From Bradyrhizobium amphicarpaeae (lineage in GTDB: Bacteria > Pseudomonadota > Alphaproteobacteria > Rhizobiales > Xanthobacteraceae): a stretch of 64,000 nt of DNA. Numbering within the stretch: the stretch's first letter is position 1; each line of letters opens with the position of its first letter. The DNA lies in NCBI RefSeq assembly GCF_002266435.3, contig NZ_CP029426.2:3750001-3814000 (forward strand), read 5' to 3'. Shown piece by piece: positions 8,721 through 17,900 of the stretch. The position numbers and the translations under genes are program-made. The notes beneath the pieces are model-generated. The model saw only the letters and a program-made list of their open reading frames with translations, did no database searches and had not been told where the DNA came from.

Positions 8721-10223
8721 GTGAACCAGCCAGCCATATCGCCGACGCTCGACACGTTGTTTCAGCGCACGCTGATACGGCAGCCGCACGCGCCCGCCCT
8801 GCTCGATCCCCTCAACAAGGCCCGCGTCACCGGGCACCAGCCGCGGCGGATGACCTATGCCGAGGCCGACACGGCGATCGAGGCGCTGTCGGCCTATTTC
8901 GTCGAATCGGGCCTGCCGGCCAATTCCGTCATCGCGATCCAATTGCCTGCGACGGTCGAGTTCGTGCTCACCGTGCTCGCCGCCCATCGCGCCGGCCTCG
9001 TCGTCGCGGTGCTGCCGTTGCTCTGGCGGCATGCGGAACTGACCGCGGCGCTGAACCGCACCGCGGCGCGCGCCATCGTCACCATGAGCACGGTCGACGG
9101 CGTCAGCTATGCCGATCTGGCAATGCATGCGGCCGCCGAGGCCTTCTCGATCCGTCACGTCTGCGGCTTCGGCGCCGATCTGCCCGAAGGCATGGCTTCG
9201 CTCGACGATGTGCTGGCCCGCCCGCCCGGCACCACGCGCGCCGTGATCCAGGACGGCCGCAAGGCGGCGATGATCTCCTTCGACGTCACCGCGGAAGGCT
9301 TTCGCCCGGTGCCGCGGCCGCATTTCAGCCTGATCGCCGGCGGCCTTGCGATGTCGCTGGAAGCCGACATCCGGCAGGGCGCGACCGTGATGGCGGCGTT
9401 CACGCCGATGTCGTTCGCAGGCCTCGCCTCCTCGCTCGCAGTGTGGCTGCTCTCGGGCGGTGCGCTGGCGCTGCATCACCCGTTCGAGAACGAGGTGCTG
9501 GAACGGCAGATCAACGAGCATGAATGCGAGGTGCTGATCGCGCCGGCACAGCTCGCCTTGCGCCTCGGCGATTCTGACCTGGCGGCGCGGATGCCGTCCT
9601 TGCGCAACGTCATCGGCCTGTGGCGCGCGCCCGAGCAGGTGGCAACGAGCGATGCCTGGATCGCCCCGCATGCGCCGTTGACCGACGTCTACCTGTTCGG
9701 CGAGGCCGGGCTGTTCGGCGCCCGCCGCGGCGAGGACGGCATGCCTGTTGCGGTGATGCCCGGGCCGCACGGCGCCCCTCGCGAGCAATCCGGCTCGTCC
9801 ATTGCCGGCGAGATCCTGCTGACGCCGAAGGGCACGCTCGGCCTGCGCGGCGCGATGGTGCCGATCGCGGCCTATGCGCCGCCGCAGCCGGTCGGCGACA
9901 CACTGGTCGCGCAGCCGCCGCGCGACTATGTCGACACCGGCTATGCCGCACGGCTCGACCGCCCGAGCGGCGCCATCTGCATCACCGCGCCGCCCTCCGG
10001 CATCATGGCCGTCGGCGGCTACCGCTTCCTTTCCAACGACCTCCAGGAATGGGCCCGCAGGCTCGGCCAGGGCGCCCTGCTCACCGCACTGCCCGACCGG
10101 CTTTCCGGCCACCGGCTGGCCGGACGCGCTCAGGACAATACAAGGGCCCGCGAGGCGCTCAGCGAGCTCGGGCTTAACCCCCTGATGGTTGAGGCTTTTC
10201 GCGACCGCTCCGGCCCGGTCTGA
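8721..10223 (+). CDS. AMP-binding (acyl-CoA synthetase-like) protein with degenerate active site
   Basis: A 500-residue adenylate-forming-enzyme homologue with a GTG start 4 nt after the upstream stop. The N-terminal subdomain is recognisable (RMTYAEADTAIEAL, VIAIQLPATVEFVLTVLAAHRAGLV), as is a late core motif (VDTGYAARLD, VGGYRF). The phosphate-binding loop, normally Thr/Ser/Gly-rich with a conserved PKG, is replaced at residues 184-201 by ISFDVTAEGFRPVPRP. The C-terminal catalytic lysine motif is also not visible. It is therefore probably unable to form acyl-adenylates. It could be a scaffold or carrier partner, or a highly divergent enzyme. The open frame is intact, so it is not a simple pseudogene. 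Confidence 0.75.
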   Translation: MNQPAISPTLDTLFQRTLIRQPHAPALLDPLNKARVTGHQPRRMTYAEADTAIEALSAYFVESGLPANSVIAIQLPATVEFVLTVLAAHRAGLVVAVLPLLWRHAELTAALNRTAARAIVTMSTVDGVSYADLAMHAAAEAFSIRHVCGFGADLPEGMASLDDVLARPPGTTRAVIQDGRKAAMISFDVTAEGFRPVPRPHFSLIAGGLAMSLEADIRQGATVMAAFTPMSFAGLASSLAVWLLSGGALALHHPFENEVLERQINEHECEVLIAPAQLALRLGDSDLAARMPSLRNVIGLWRAPEQVATSDAWIAPHAPLTDVYLFGEAGLFGARRGEDGMPVAVMPGPHGAPREQSGSSIAGEILLTPKGTLGLRGAMVPIAAYAPPQPVGDTLVAQPPRDYVDTGYAARLDRPSGAICITAPPSGIMAVGGYRFLSNDLQEWARRLGQGALLTALPDRLSGHRLAGRAQDNTRAREALSELGLNPLMVEAFRDRSGPV

Positions 10224-10309
10224 GCGCAGTTTCGCCTGGTATGTTGACGCCGCATTAAGGCGGCCAAACTAGATTGCGCGGCATCTGTCGCGTGATCAGA
10301 GTTTGTCGA

Positions 10310-11533
10310 ATGTCCCAGGCGGGCCCGATACTGTTTGTGTCCAATGCCGAGCGGCCGCCCTTCATCGCGGCGCTGGACGAGGCCCGGCTCTTTCCCGTCG
10401 TCGACACCGACTGGGCCAGCGCAGCGCGCGCGGTCGAGCAGGTCCAGCCGGCCGTGGTTCTCGCCCAGATATCCGGCGGTCATGAGCCGCATATCGCGCC
10501 GCTCGCGAAGAAGATCGCCGACCAGTCGCCCTACCTTCCCTTCGTGGCCCTTGATGCTTCGGGCGCGCTGCCCCTCAATGCCCTGCCCTTCTCCTCGCAC
10601 GGCGGCAATCCCGACCGCCTGATCGCGCGGCTTCGCGCCGCTTTGCGCGTGCGCACCCTGCATGCCACGGTGCTGCGCCGGCTGCCGGAAGTGAAGGTCG
10701 CGTTGCCGGAGGGCGATCCCGCCCGCGATGCCACCGTGCTCCTGATCGGCCGCGGCCCGGCCTATCCCGCGCTCTCCGTCGCGCTCGGCGAACGCGCCGG
10801 CGTGATCGGTGCTCTCTCGATCGAGGCCGCCGCCAAACACCTCAACACCCGCGACCTCGACGGCGTCGTGCTCGCCGAAGGTTTTACCCCGCGCGTCACC
10901 GACGCCTTTCTCACGGTGCTCGCCGAGGACACCCGCTTCCGCAGCCTTCCCGTCGTCGTCACCGCGCATCAGCTGACGCAGAGCTACGATCTGCCCAATC
11001 TCGAGTTGATCCCGGGCGAGCCGGCCAAGGTCGCGGCCAACGCGCTGCCGCTGATCCGCCAGCATGCGATGGAAGCACAATTGAGCCGCACGCTGCGCTC
11101 GATCGATGCCGGCGGCTGGCTCGATCCGCGCAGCGGCCTGCTCACGGTGGAAGCTTTCGCCCGCGATTTCTCCAGGGCGGTCGAGCAGACGCTGGCCCGC
11201 GGCGGCGGCCTGTCGGTTGCGCGCTTCGCCTTCGACCCAGGCAATTCCCGCGCCCAGCTCGATGCCGCCCGCATCCTCAGCCGGCTGATGCGGCAGATGG
11301 ATTTCGGCGCGGCGCAGAAGGACGGCTCCGTCATCGTCGTTTTCGCGGAGACCGACTTCCGCACCGCTCACATGATCGCCCGCCGCCTCTCGGCGGTGAT
11401 GCGGCATACCTCCAACGGCAAGCACGAGATGCGCAGCGATCCCGTCGTCAGCGTGGATTCGCTGTCGCCGTCGGACAATGCGCGCTCGCTGCTGGCGCGG
11501 TTGTCGGCGGATGGGACGCGCGCGGCGTCCTGA
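10310..11533 (+). CDS. receiver-like / degenerate GGDEF protein
   Basis: A 407-residue soluble protein starting MSQAGPILFVSNAERP. It looks like a PleD-type layout: an N-terminal receiver-like fold (about 1-120), a second alpha/beta region (about 135-245, DATVLLIGRGPAYPAL onward) and a GGDEF-like domain (about 260-400, GWLDPRSGLLTVEAFARDF onward). The GGDEF signature is missing; the equivalent strand reads KDGSVIVVFAE. No aspartate triad typical of a phosphorylatable receiver is obvious. It is probably a non-catalytic signalling or scaffold protein. It is 86 nt downstream of the AMP-binding gene, so possibly a separate transcript. Confidence 0.65.
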   Translation: MSQAGPILFVSNAERPPFIAALDEARLFPVVDTDWASAARAVEQVQPAVVLAQISGGHEPHIAPLAKKIADQSPYLPFVALDASGALPLNALPFSSHGGNPDRLIARLRAALRVRTLHATVLRRLPEVKVALPEGDPARDATVLLIGRGPAYPALSVALGERAGVIGALSIEAAAKHLNTRDLDGVVLAEGFTPRVTDAFLTVLAEDTRFRSLPVVVTAHQLTQSYDLPNLELIPGEPAKVAANALPLIRQHAMEAQLSRTLRSIDAGGWLDPRSGLLTVEAFARDFSRAVEQTLARGGGLSVARFAFDPGNSRAQLDAARILSRLMRQMDFGAAQKDGSVIVVFAETDFRTAHMIARRLSAVMRHTSNGKHEMRSDPVVSVDSLSPSDNARSLLARLSADGTRAAS

Positions 11534-11575
11534 CCGTTGCCGCCTGCTCCAGAGCATGATCCGGAATGTGGTCCG

Positions 11576-14449
11576 TCAGAGGCCCTTCCCTGCAGCCGTC
11601 AGCTTGGCGAGCTGGGACGCGGTTTCAGTCGCGATGGCAGATTGCAGGTCCGGACTGACCTTCGGCAGCAGGGCTCTTTGCGTGCTGACGGCGAGACGGA
11701 ACAAGTCCGGCCAGCCCGGCAGCTGATCCCGATGAGCCTGGTTGAGAAACTCCGTGGTGAGACCGAGCGCCTGTCGCGTGCCGTCCATAGCGCGGCAGTC
11801 GGCGAACGCGGTCGCGGACTCGAAGCCGAGGGCGATTGCGTCATGCAGGCGATCCTCGACCGCACAGATACGGGCGCGATCAAGCAAAAACTGCGCAGCG
11901 CGGGCCGGCTGGTTCATGGCGCGGGCGTTGTCCAGCGCCTGTCTTGCGACTTGATCCGCTTCCTGCGTTTCGCCAGCCATGGTGAGGGCCTGGACCAAGG
12001 CACCGGCAGCCGATAGGTCCTCACGGTCGCCGAAAGCATGTCGGGCGAGGTCGCGGTACAGCCGCGCTGACGCCACGGCCTCCTGGGCCCGTTGCAGGAC
12101 CAGCAAGGCACGGGTCTCGTCGCCCTTGAACTTCGCACGTTCCTTCAGATCGTCCAGTTCGGTGGCGAGCGCGAAGCCATCGCGGGCAACGTCGAGCGCA
12201 CGCTCCTCGTCGTGATTGATGCGGGCCAATTGGCCGACGCGGCCGAGCGTGAAAAGCCGCTGCCTGCGGTCGTCGGGCTGAACACTGGCAAGGGCCCGTT
12301 CGGCCGTGGCGAAAGCCTCCTGCATTTGTCCTGCGGCGCGCAACGCATCGCTGCGCAGGTTGAGCACGGCGGTCGACCCGTCCTCGGCCAGCAAATCCAG
12401 CGTATCCTGGATGCGGCTTTCCGCGAGAGCGATCCGCGCTCCGTGATAGTGGATAAGCCCTCGAGACAAGGTGCGGCCGGCATCGGCGAGTCCGGCGCGG
12501 TCGAGCAGTGACTGCGCAGCCGCAACCTCGGCGGCGCGAGCAGGCACGTGGTCTTGCCTGTCCTCCGCCTGGCGGGCCATCACGGAAAGGCGATCGGAGG
12601 CTATGTCGAGCCGATCCGCATCGGGCGCGGGCCAGCGCTGGTCGAGCACGTCGATCAGTTGTCCCGCTACGGTCCACAGCAGTTCCTGCATCGGCCGGAT
12701 GAAGATGCCGGGCGGCCCTCCACTGCCCTGCGCCAGCGATCGCAGCAAGGCGTTCAACAGTTGCCTGATGCCCTTTGCCAGCGCTTCGCGGCGTGAGCGA
12801 TTGTCCGAGAGCGTCGCGAGCTGCGCGCTGGCAGTACCGGCAAAGATATAGGCCCGATCGGTGTGGCGGTCGACGCCGGTCTGGCGGATGGCGCGGGCAA
12901 TCGACCAGCCATGCTGAACGGTGCGCTCGAGGACGGATCTGGCAAGACGCGCGGCCTGCTCCGCATCCACCGGCCAGAGCGTGCCGATATAGCCGCGCGC
13001 CCCGGTGCGGATGAACTCTCGACCAACACCGACCCAGCTCAGGCAAGAATTGTTGAAGACGAAAGGCCGGCTCGGCAGCGCGCTTCGAAACAGTTTCCAC
13101 GCCGGGAGTTCGCCATCGGCCAGCACGATCTCCTGCTGATTGCCATGGGTGTTGAAGTGAATGAACTCAATCGGGAGAAGCTCTCCGAGACGGATCAGAT
13201 TGAGGCCGGCGGCTGCGGCACCCGACAGCAACAACACGATGGCGGGGCGGTCATTCAGCACGTGCAGCACGTCGGCAGTTTCATTGGTGTCGAATTCGCC
13301 GGTGTCGAACAGCAGCGTGAAGCCGATGGTATCGGTGGCCGGTGTGTCGAGCAGTTCCGTCAGCACGATCAGGGTCGGATCGCCGGCAACATGGCCGATC
13401 GTCTTGCCGACCCAGTCGGCGCCGCACTTGCGGACGAAGCTGTACGGCACCGCGTAAGTGAAGACAGTGAGATCGCGCTCGCCGATTGCGGTGACCACCA
13501 CGTCGGGAACGGCATCGTTCACGGCAGCCTCGATCGCCTGGAGCGGGCCCGCGATATCGGGGCTTTCGGTGAGCGACCGCCACCAGTCGCGCACGGTGGC
13601 AAATAACTTATCGCCAGACCGGCCGGACATGGCGGCGAGAGCGTCGGATATGGCGGCAGTATCGGGTGCCGGCGTCAGTACCAGCAGGGCCCGCCGCTCG
13701 TGGGCATATTGCACGCCGATCAGGGCTGTGGCGTCCGGTTCGGATTGTATCTCGACCAGAATCGCCTCGGTGGCCTCCGCCGCTGGCAGGTCGGGGCACG
13801 CGGCAGCTCCGGGAGCAAGGGGACGGCCTGTCTTGAGCGCACTCGCCAAGGCCGCAAACCAACCGAACGCATCGTCATGCTCCGGGCCTTGCGGAATCGG
13901 GAACGCCGTATCGCGGCCGCAGGCCGACCAGGCGCGCATCGCAAGAGTGTCGAGGCCGGGGTCGAGCAAGATGCGCTCGGTAGCATTGGGCAGAACCGGC
14001 GTCCGATCCGGGCCAATCCGGCTGACCGGGACCGCCTCGATGAGGTCGAGCTCGCCGGGCGAAGGGTCGAACAAAAGGATCGCGCGTCTCGGCGGCTGAC
14101 CCGCCAGCAGGCCGCCAAGCGAGCGCTGGTGGCGCCACCACGAGCGGAACGGTGTGAGCGCCTGTGCCGCCGCGTCGACGGCGACGTTGAGAGCCGAGAC
14201 TTCGGTCAGTGACGCGACCTGTCGCGCCATGGCCGTACCGACCTTGGCGTCCCGCTGATTGCGGACGGCAACATAGGCGTCATACAGGAGGCGATAGCCA
14301 TCGTCGGTGACGGGCGGCGGTTCGATGACGAGCAGCGGCGTGAAGCCATCGGTGGGACAGCAGGACAGCACGATGGCCGCTTCTCGCCATTGCGCCGGGC
14401 GGCACAGGACGACGAGGCCGGACGATCGCCTCGGCGTCCCCGCGGTCAT
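11576..14449 (-). CDS. CHAT domain (caspase-like) protease with helical-repeat C-terminus
   Basis: A 957-residue protein starting MTAGTPRRSSGLVVL. The CHAT peptidase domain sits in the middle: the catalytic His in FIHFNTHG (His435) and the Cys in FVFNNSCLSW (Cys469), followed by the family hallmarks GARGYIGTLWPVD and AYIFAG. Residues 1-400 hold two or more alpha/beta segments of no family I recognise. Residues about 620-950 are an Ala/Leu/Arg-rich helical array that looks like degenerate TPRs. There is no signal peptide, so it is cytosolic. Its start overlaps by 4 nt (ATGA) the stop of a two-helix membrane protein gene, indicating a coupled pair. Such proteases process partner proteins, often in defence or cell-death modules; that role is inferred here. 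Confidence 0.85.
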   Translation of the reverse strand: MTAGTPRRSSGLVVLCRPAQWREAAIVLSCCPTDGFTPLLVIEPPPVTDDGYRLLYDAYVAVRNQRDAKVGTAMARQVASLTEVSALNVAVDAAAQALTPFRSWWRHQRSLGGLLAGQPPRRAILLFDPSPGELDLIEAVPVSRIGPDRTPVLPNATERILLDPGLDTLAMRAWSACGRDTAFPIPQGPEHDDAFGWFAALASALKTGRPLAPGAAACPDLPAAEATEAILVEIQSEPDATALIGVQYAHERRALLVLTPAPDTAAISDALAAMSGRSGDKLFATVRDWWRSLTESPDIAGPLQAIEAAVNDAVPDVVVTAIGERDLTVFTYAVPYSFVRKCGADWVGKTIGHVAGDPTLIVLTELLDTPATDTIGFTLLFDTGEFDTNETADVLHVLNDRPAIVLLLSGAAAAGLNLIRLGELLPIEFIHFNTHGNQQEIVLADGELPAWKLFRSALPSRPFVFNNSCLSWVGVGREFIRTGARGYIGTLWPVDAEQAARLARSVLERTVQHGWSIARAIRQTGVDRHTDRAYIFAGTASAQLATLSDNRSRREALAKGIRQLLNALLRSLAQGSGGPPGIFIRPMQELLWTVAGQLIDVLDQRWPAPDADRLDIASDRLSVMARQAEDRQDHVPARAAEVAAAQSLLDRAGLADAGRTLSRGLIHYHGARIALAESRIQDTLDLLAEDGSTAVLNLRSDALRAAGQMQEAFATAERALASVQPDDRRQRLFTLGRVGQLARINHDEERALDVARDGFALATELDDLKERAKFKGDETRALLVLQRAQEAVASARLYRDLARHAFGDREDLSAAGALVQALTMAGETQEADQVARQALDNARAMNQPARAAQFLLDRARICAVEDRLHDAIALGFESATAFADCRAMDGTRQALGLTTEFLNQAHRDQLPGWPDLFRLAVSTQRALLPKVSPDLQSAIATETASQLAKLTAAGKGL

Positions 14450-14796
14450 AACGCGTCCAGAAAGCTGTGATAGGGCGACAGGCGCGCTGGCGCTGCCTCT
14501 GCGCCTGCCTCTTTGGTCTGGCTGGTTTTCCTCCTCCTGTTGCCTGCGGCGGCTGCATGTGCCTTGCCGATCAGCACGTCGGTCGAGATGCCATTATAGA
14601 AAGCGGAATAGAGGTTGGCGCTAGGCAGGATCGCCGCCACCACACCGGCAATGGCGGCATAGACCAATGAAAAGAATATCAGGGAGGGAGACCAAGTATA
14701 GGTGCCGCCGTTCCGCAAGACATTGACCTGGCGCACGACTTCAGGGGCGATGGCACCGAGCGCGCCCAGAAGAAAAAGAGGTTGCCAATCCGCCAT
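14446..14796 (-). CDS. two-helix membrane protein paired with CHAT protease
   Basis: A 116-residue protein starting MADWQPLFLLGALGAIAPEV. There are two hydrophobic segments, about residues 5-22 and 38-60 (SLIFFSLVYAAIAGVVAAILP), then a conserved-looking amphipathic stretch (NLYSAFYNGISTDVLIG) and a basic, Ala-rich tail (GNRRRKTSQTKEAG). No family is recognised. The minus-strand stop overlaps the CHAT gene start by 4 nt, so both proteins are made in step. A purine-rich AAAGGG about 7 nt upstream of the ATG can serve as ribosome-binding site. A pore-forming or anchoring partner released or activated by the protease would fit, but this is inference. Confidence 0.75.
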   Translation of the reverse strand: MADWQPLFLLGALGAIAPEVVRQVNVLRNGGTYTWSPSLIFFSLVYAAIAGVVAAILPSANLYSAFYNGISTDVLIGKAHAAAAGNRRRKTSQTKEAGAEAAPARLSPYHSFLDAL

Positions 14797-14996
14797 GACA
14801 CAACCCTTTTAATATTCGGAGGCAATATACCGCGTAAGGTTGATCAGAACAAGGACCTCGCCTGGTCTCAAGAACGACTCCCTTCCGACCGCGGACGGCG
14901 GCGGCACCAACCGTTCTGTCGGTGATCACGGCACAGCGCCTGGTCCGGACGCAGCGCACGTTTCAACTGCGCGGCGCGTCCGGAGCACAACGGATC

Positions 14997-17900
14997 CTAC
15001 GCCGCCTTCTTGCTCTCCGCGAGTTGCGCCAGCTGACGCATGATCTCCGTCGTGCCGGCGAGACGCTCTTCCGGCGTCTCCCAGTCCTGCAGGAACACCA
15101 CCTTCATGTCGGGCCGCACCTTGGCGGCCTGACCGTAGCTGCGGATGAACGACACCAGGCGATCGGGATGGGCGAAGGAATTGTCGCGGAAGGCGATGAC
15201 GGCGCCCTTCGGACCGGCATCGATCTTTCCGACATTGGCGCGGCGGCAGAACGCCTTGATCGCCGCGACCTTGAAGAGGTAGCGGACCTCGTCCGGCAGC
15301 ACCCCGAAGCGGTCGCGCATCTCGGCGCCAAAGTTCTCGATCTCCTCCTCGCTGTCGAGATCGGCCAGACGCCGGTACAGCGACAGCCGCACCGAGAGAT
15401 CGCCGACGTAATCCTCCGGAATGAGCACGGGCATGCCGATGGTGATCGACGGCGACCAGCGGTCGGCGGCTGGCTCGGACACGCCGGCCTTGAGGTTGAC
15501 GATCGCCTCCTCCAGCATCGATTGATAAAGCTCGAACCCGACCTCCTTGATGTGGCCCGACTGCTCCTCGCCGAGCAAATTGCCGGCGCCACGGATGTCG
15601 AGGTCGTGCGAGGCGAGCTGGAAGCCCGCACCCAGCGTTTCCAGAGATTGCAGCACGGTGAGCCTGCGCTCGGCCTGCGCCGTGATCTTCTGCTGCGCCG
15701 GCAGCGTGAACAGCGCATAGGCCCGCAGCTTGGAACGGCCGACGCGGCCGCGCAGCTGATAGAGCTGGGCGAGACCGAACATGTCGGCGCGGTGCACGAT
15801 CAGCGTGTTGGCGTTGGGGATGTCGAGGCCGGACTCGACGATCGTGGTCGACAGCAGGATATCGAACTTGCCGTCGTAGAACGCCGTCATGATGTCCTCG
15901 ATCACGGCGGGCGGCATCTGACCGTGCGCGACCGCGACCTTCATCTCCGGTACGTTCTTGTCGAGGAAGTCCTTGACCTCGGCGAGATCGTCGATGCGCG
16001 GCACCACATAGAACGCCTGGCCGCCGCGATAACGCTCGCGCAGCAGCGCCTCGCGGATCATCAGCGGATCGTGCGGGGCGACGAAGGTGCGGACCGCGAG
16101 GCGGTCGACCGGGGGCGAGGCGATGATCGAGAGCTCGCGGACGCCGGTGAGCGCGAGTTGCAGCGTGCGCGGGATCGGCGTCGCCGACAGCGTCAGCACG
16201 TGCACCTCGGCGCGAAGCGCCTTCAGCCGCTCCTTGTGGGTGACGCCGAAATGCTGCTCCTCGTCGACGATGACGAGCCCGAGGTCGCGGAATTTGATGG
16301 CCTTGCCGAGCAGTGCGTGGGTGCCGACGACGATGTCGACCGAACCGTCGGCGATGCCCTTCTTGACCAAATTGAGCTCCTTGGTCGGGACCAGGCGCGA
16401 AGCCTGCGCCACGTTGACCGGAAAGCCCTTGAAGCGCTCTGTGAATGTCCTGTGATGCTGGCGCGCCAGCAGCGTGGTCGGCACCACGACCGCGACCTGC
16501 TTGCCTTCGAGCGCCACGGCGAAGGCCGCGCGCAAGGCCACCTCGGTCTTGCCGAAGCCGACGTCGCCGCAGATCAGCCGGTCCATCGGGCGGCCGAGCT
16601 CGAGGTCCTTCAGCGTGGATTCGATCGCGCCTAATTGGTCCTCGGTCTCGTCATAGGGGAAGCGCGCGCAGAACTCGTCGTAAAGGCCCGGCTGCACCGG
16701 CAGCTTGGGCGCTTCGTGCAGATGGCGCGCGGCGGCGATCTTGATCAGCTCGCCCGCGATCTCGCGGATGCGGTTCTTGAGCTTTGCCTTGCGGGTCTGC
16801 CAACCGCCGCCGCCGAGGCGATCGAGCTCGACACTGGTCTGGTCGGAGCCGTAGCGCGAGAGCAGCTCGATGTTCTCGACCGGAAGGAACAGTTTGGTCT
16901 CGGCGGCATAATGCAATTCGAGGCAGTCGTGCGGAGCGCCGGCGACGTCGAGGGTCTGCAGGCCGACGAAGCGGCCGATGCCGTGGTCGACGTGGACGAC
17001 GATGTCGCCGGCCGACAGGCTCGTGATCTCCGAGATGAAATTGTCGAGCTTGCGGCTCGCCTTGCGCGGGCGCACCAGGCGGTCGCCCAAAATATCCTGT
17101 TCGCTGATGAGGGCGATCTCGTCGGTCTCGAACCCGCTCTCGAGGCCGAGCACGGCCAGCATGGTCTCGTTGCGCGGGGTCGCCTGCACCGTCCGCCAGC
17201 TGTTGACGCTGGTGGTATGGGCCAGCTTATGGTCGCGCAGCATCGAATTCATGCGGTCGCGCGAGCCTTCGCTCCAGAGCGCGATGACGACCTTCTTGCG
17301 CTGGGCATGCAGCGCCATGACGTGGCTGACGACGGCTCCGAACACGTTGACCGTCGTATCGTTGCGCTCAGGCGCGAAATCGCGGCCCTTGCGCGCACCG
17401 GCATCGACGACGCTCGTCCCGTCGGCCGGGACCGAAAACTGCGTCAGCCGCACCAGCGGCATGTCGCTCTCGCGCCTGGTCCATTCTTCGGCGGTGAGAT
17501 AAAGCCGGTCCGGCGGCAGCGGCTTGTAGATGGCGCCGCCGGCTGGATGCTCCATGGCGTCGCGGCGGGCCTCGTAATAGTCCTGGATCTGCTTGAAGCG
17601 CTCGCGGACGGCGTCCTCGGCCTGCGGCTCGATGGCGATGGGCGCGCCTTGCAGATAGTCGAACAGCGTGTCCATCCGATCCTGGAACAGCGGCAGCCAG
17701 TGCTCCATGCCGGGATGACGGCGGCCCTCGCTGACGGCCTCGTACAGCGCATCGTCGCGCTCGGGCGCGCCGAACTCGGCGACATAGCCCATGCGGAAAC
17801 GACGGATGGTGTCGGTGACGAGCTGGAATTCCGAGATCGGGACCAGATTGAGCGCGCGCATGTCCAACAGCGTGCGCTGGGTCTCGGCATCGAAGGTGCG

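Noticed and set aside
6695..8755. 686-codon minus-strand frame opposite the solute-binding protein
   Set aside because: Antisense shadow of a clear SBP_bac_5 gene; no domain or signal.
11576..14796. Phage or CRISPR origin for the CHAT module
   Set aside because: No cas genes, repeats, integrase or att-like duplications are visible around it; only the two genes can be supported.
15000..16634. Long plus-strand frames opposite mfd
   Set aside because: Mirror frames of a highly conserved gene in GC-rich DNA; His/Asp/Arg-rich composition typical of antisense shadows.
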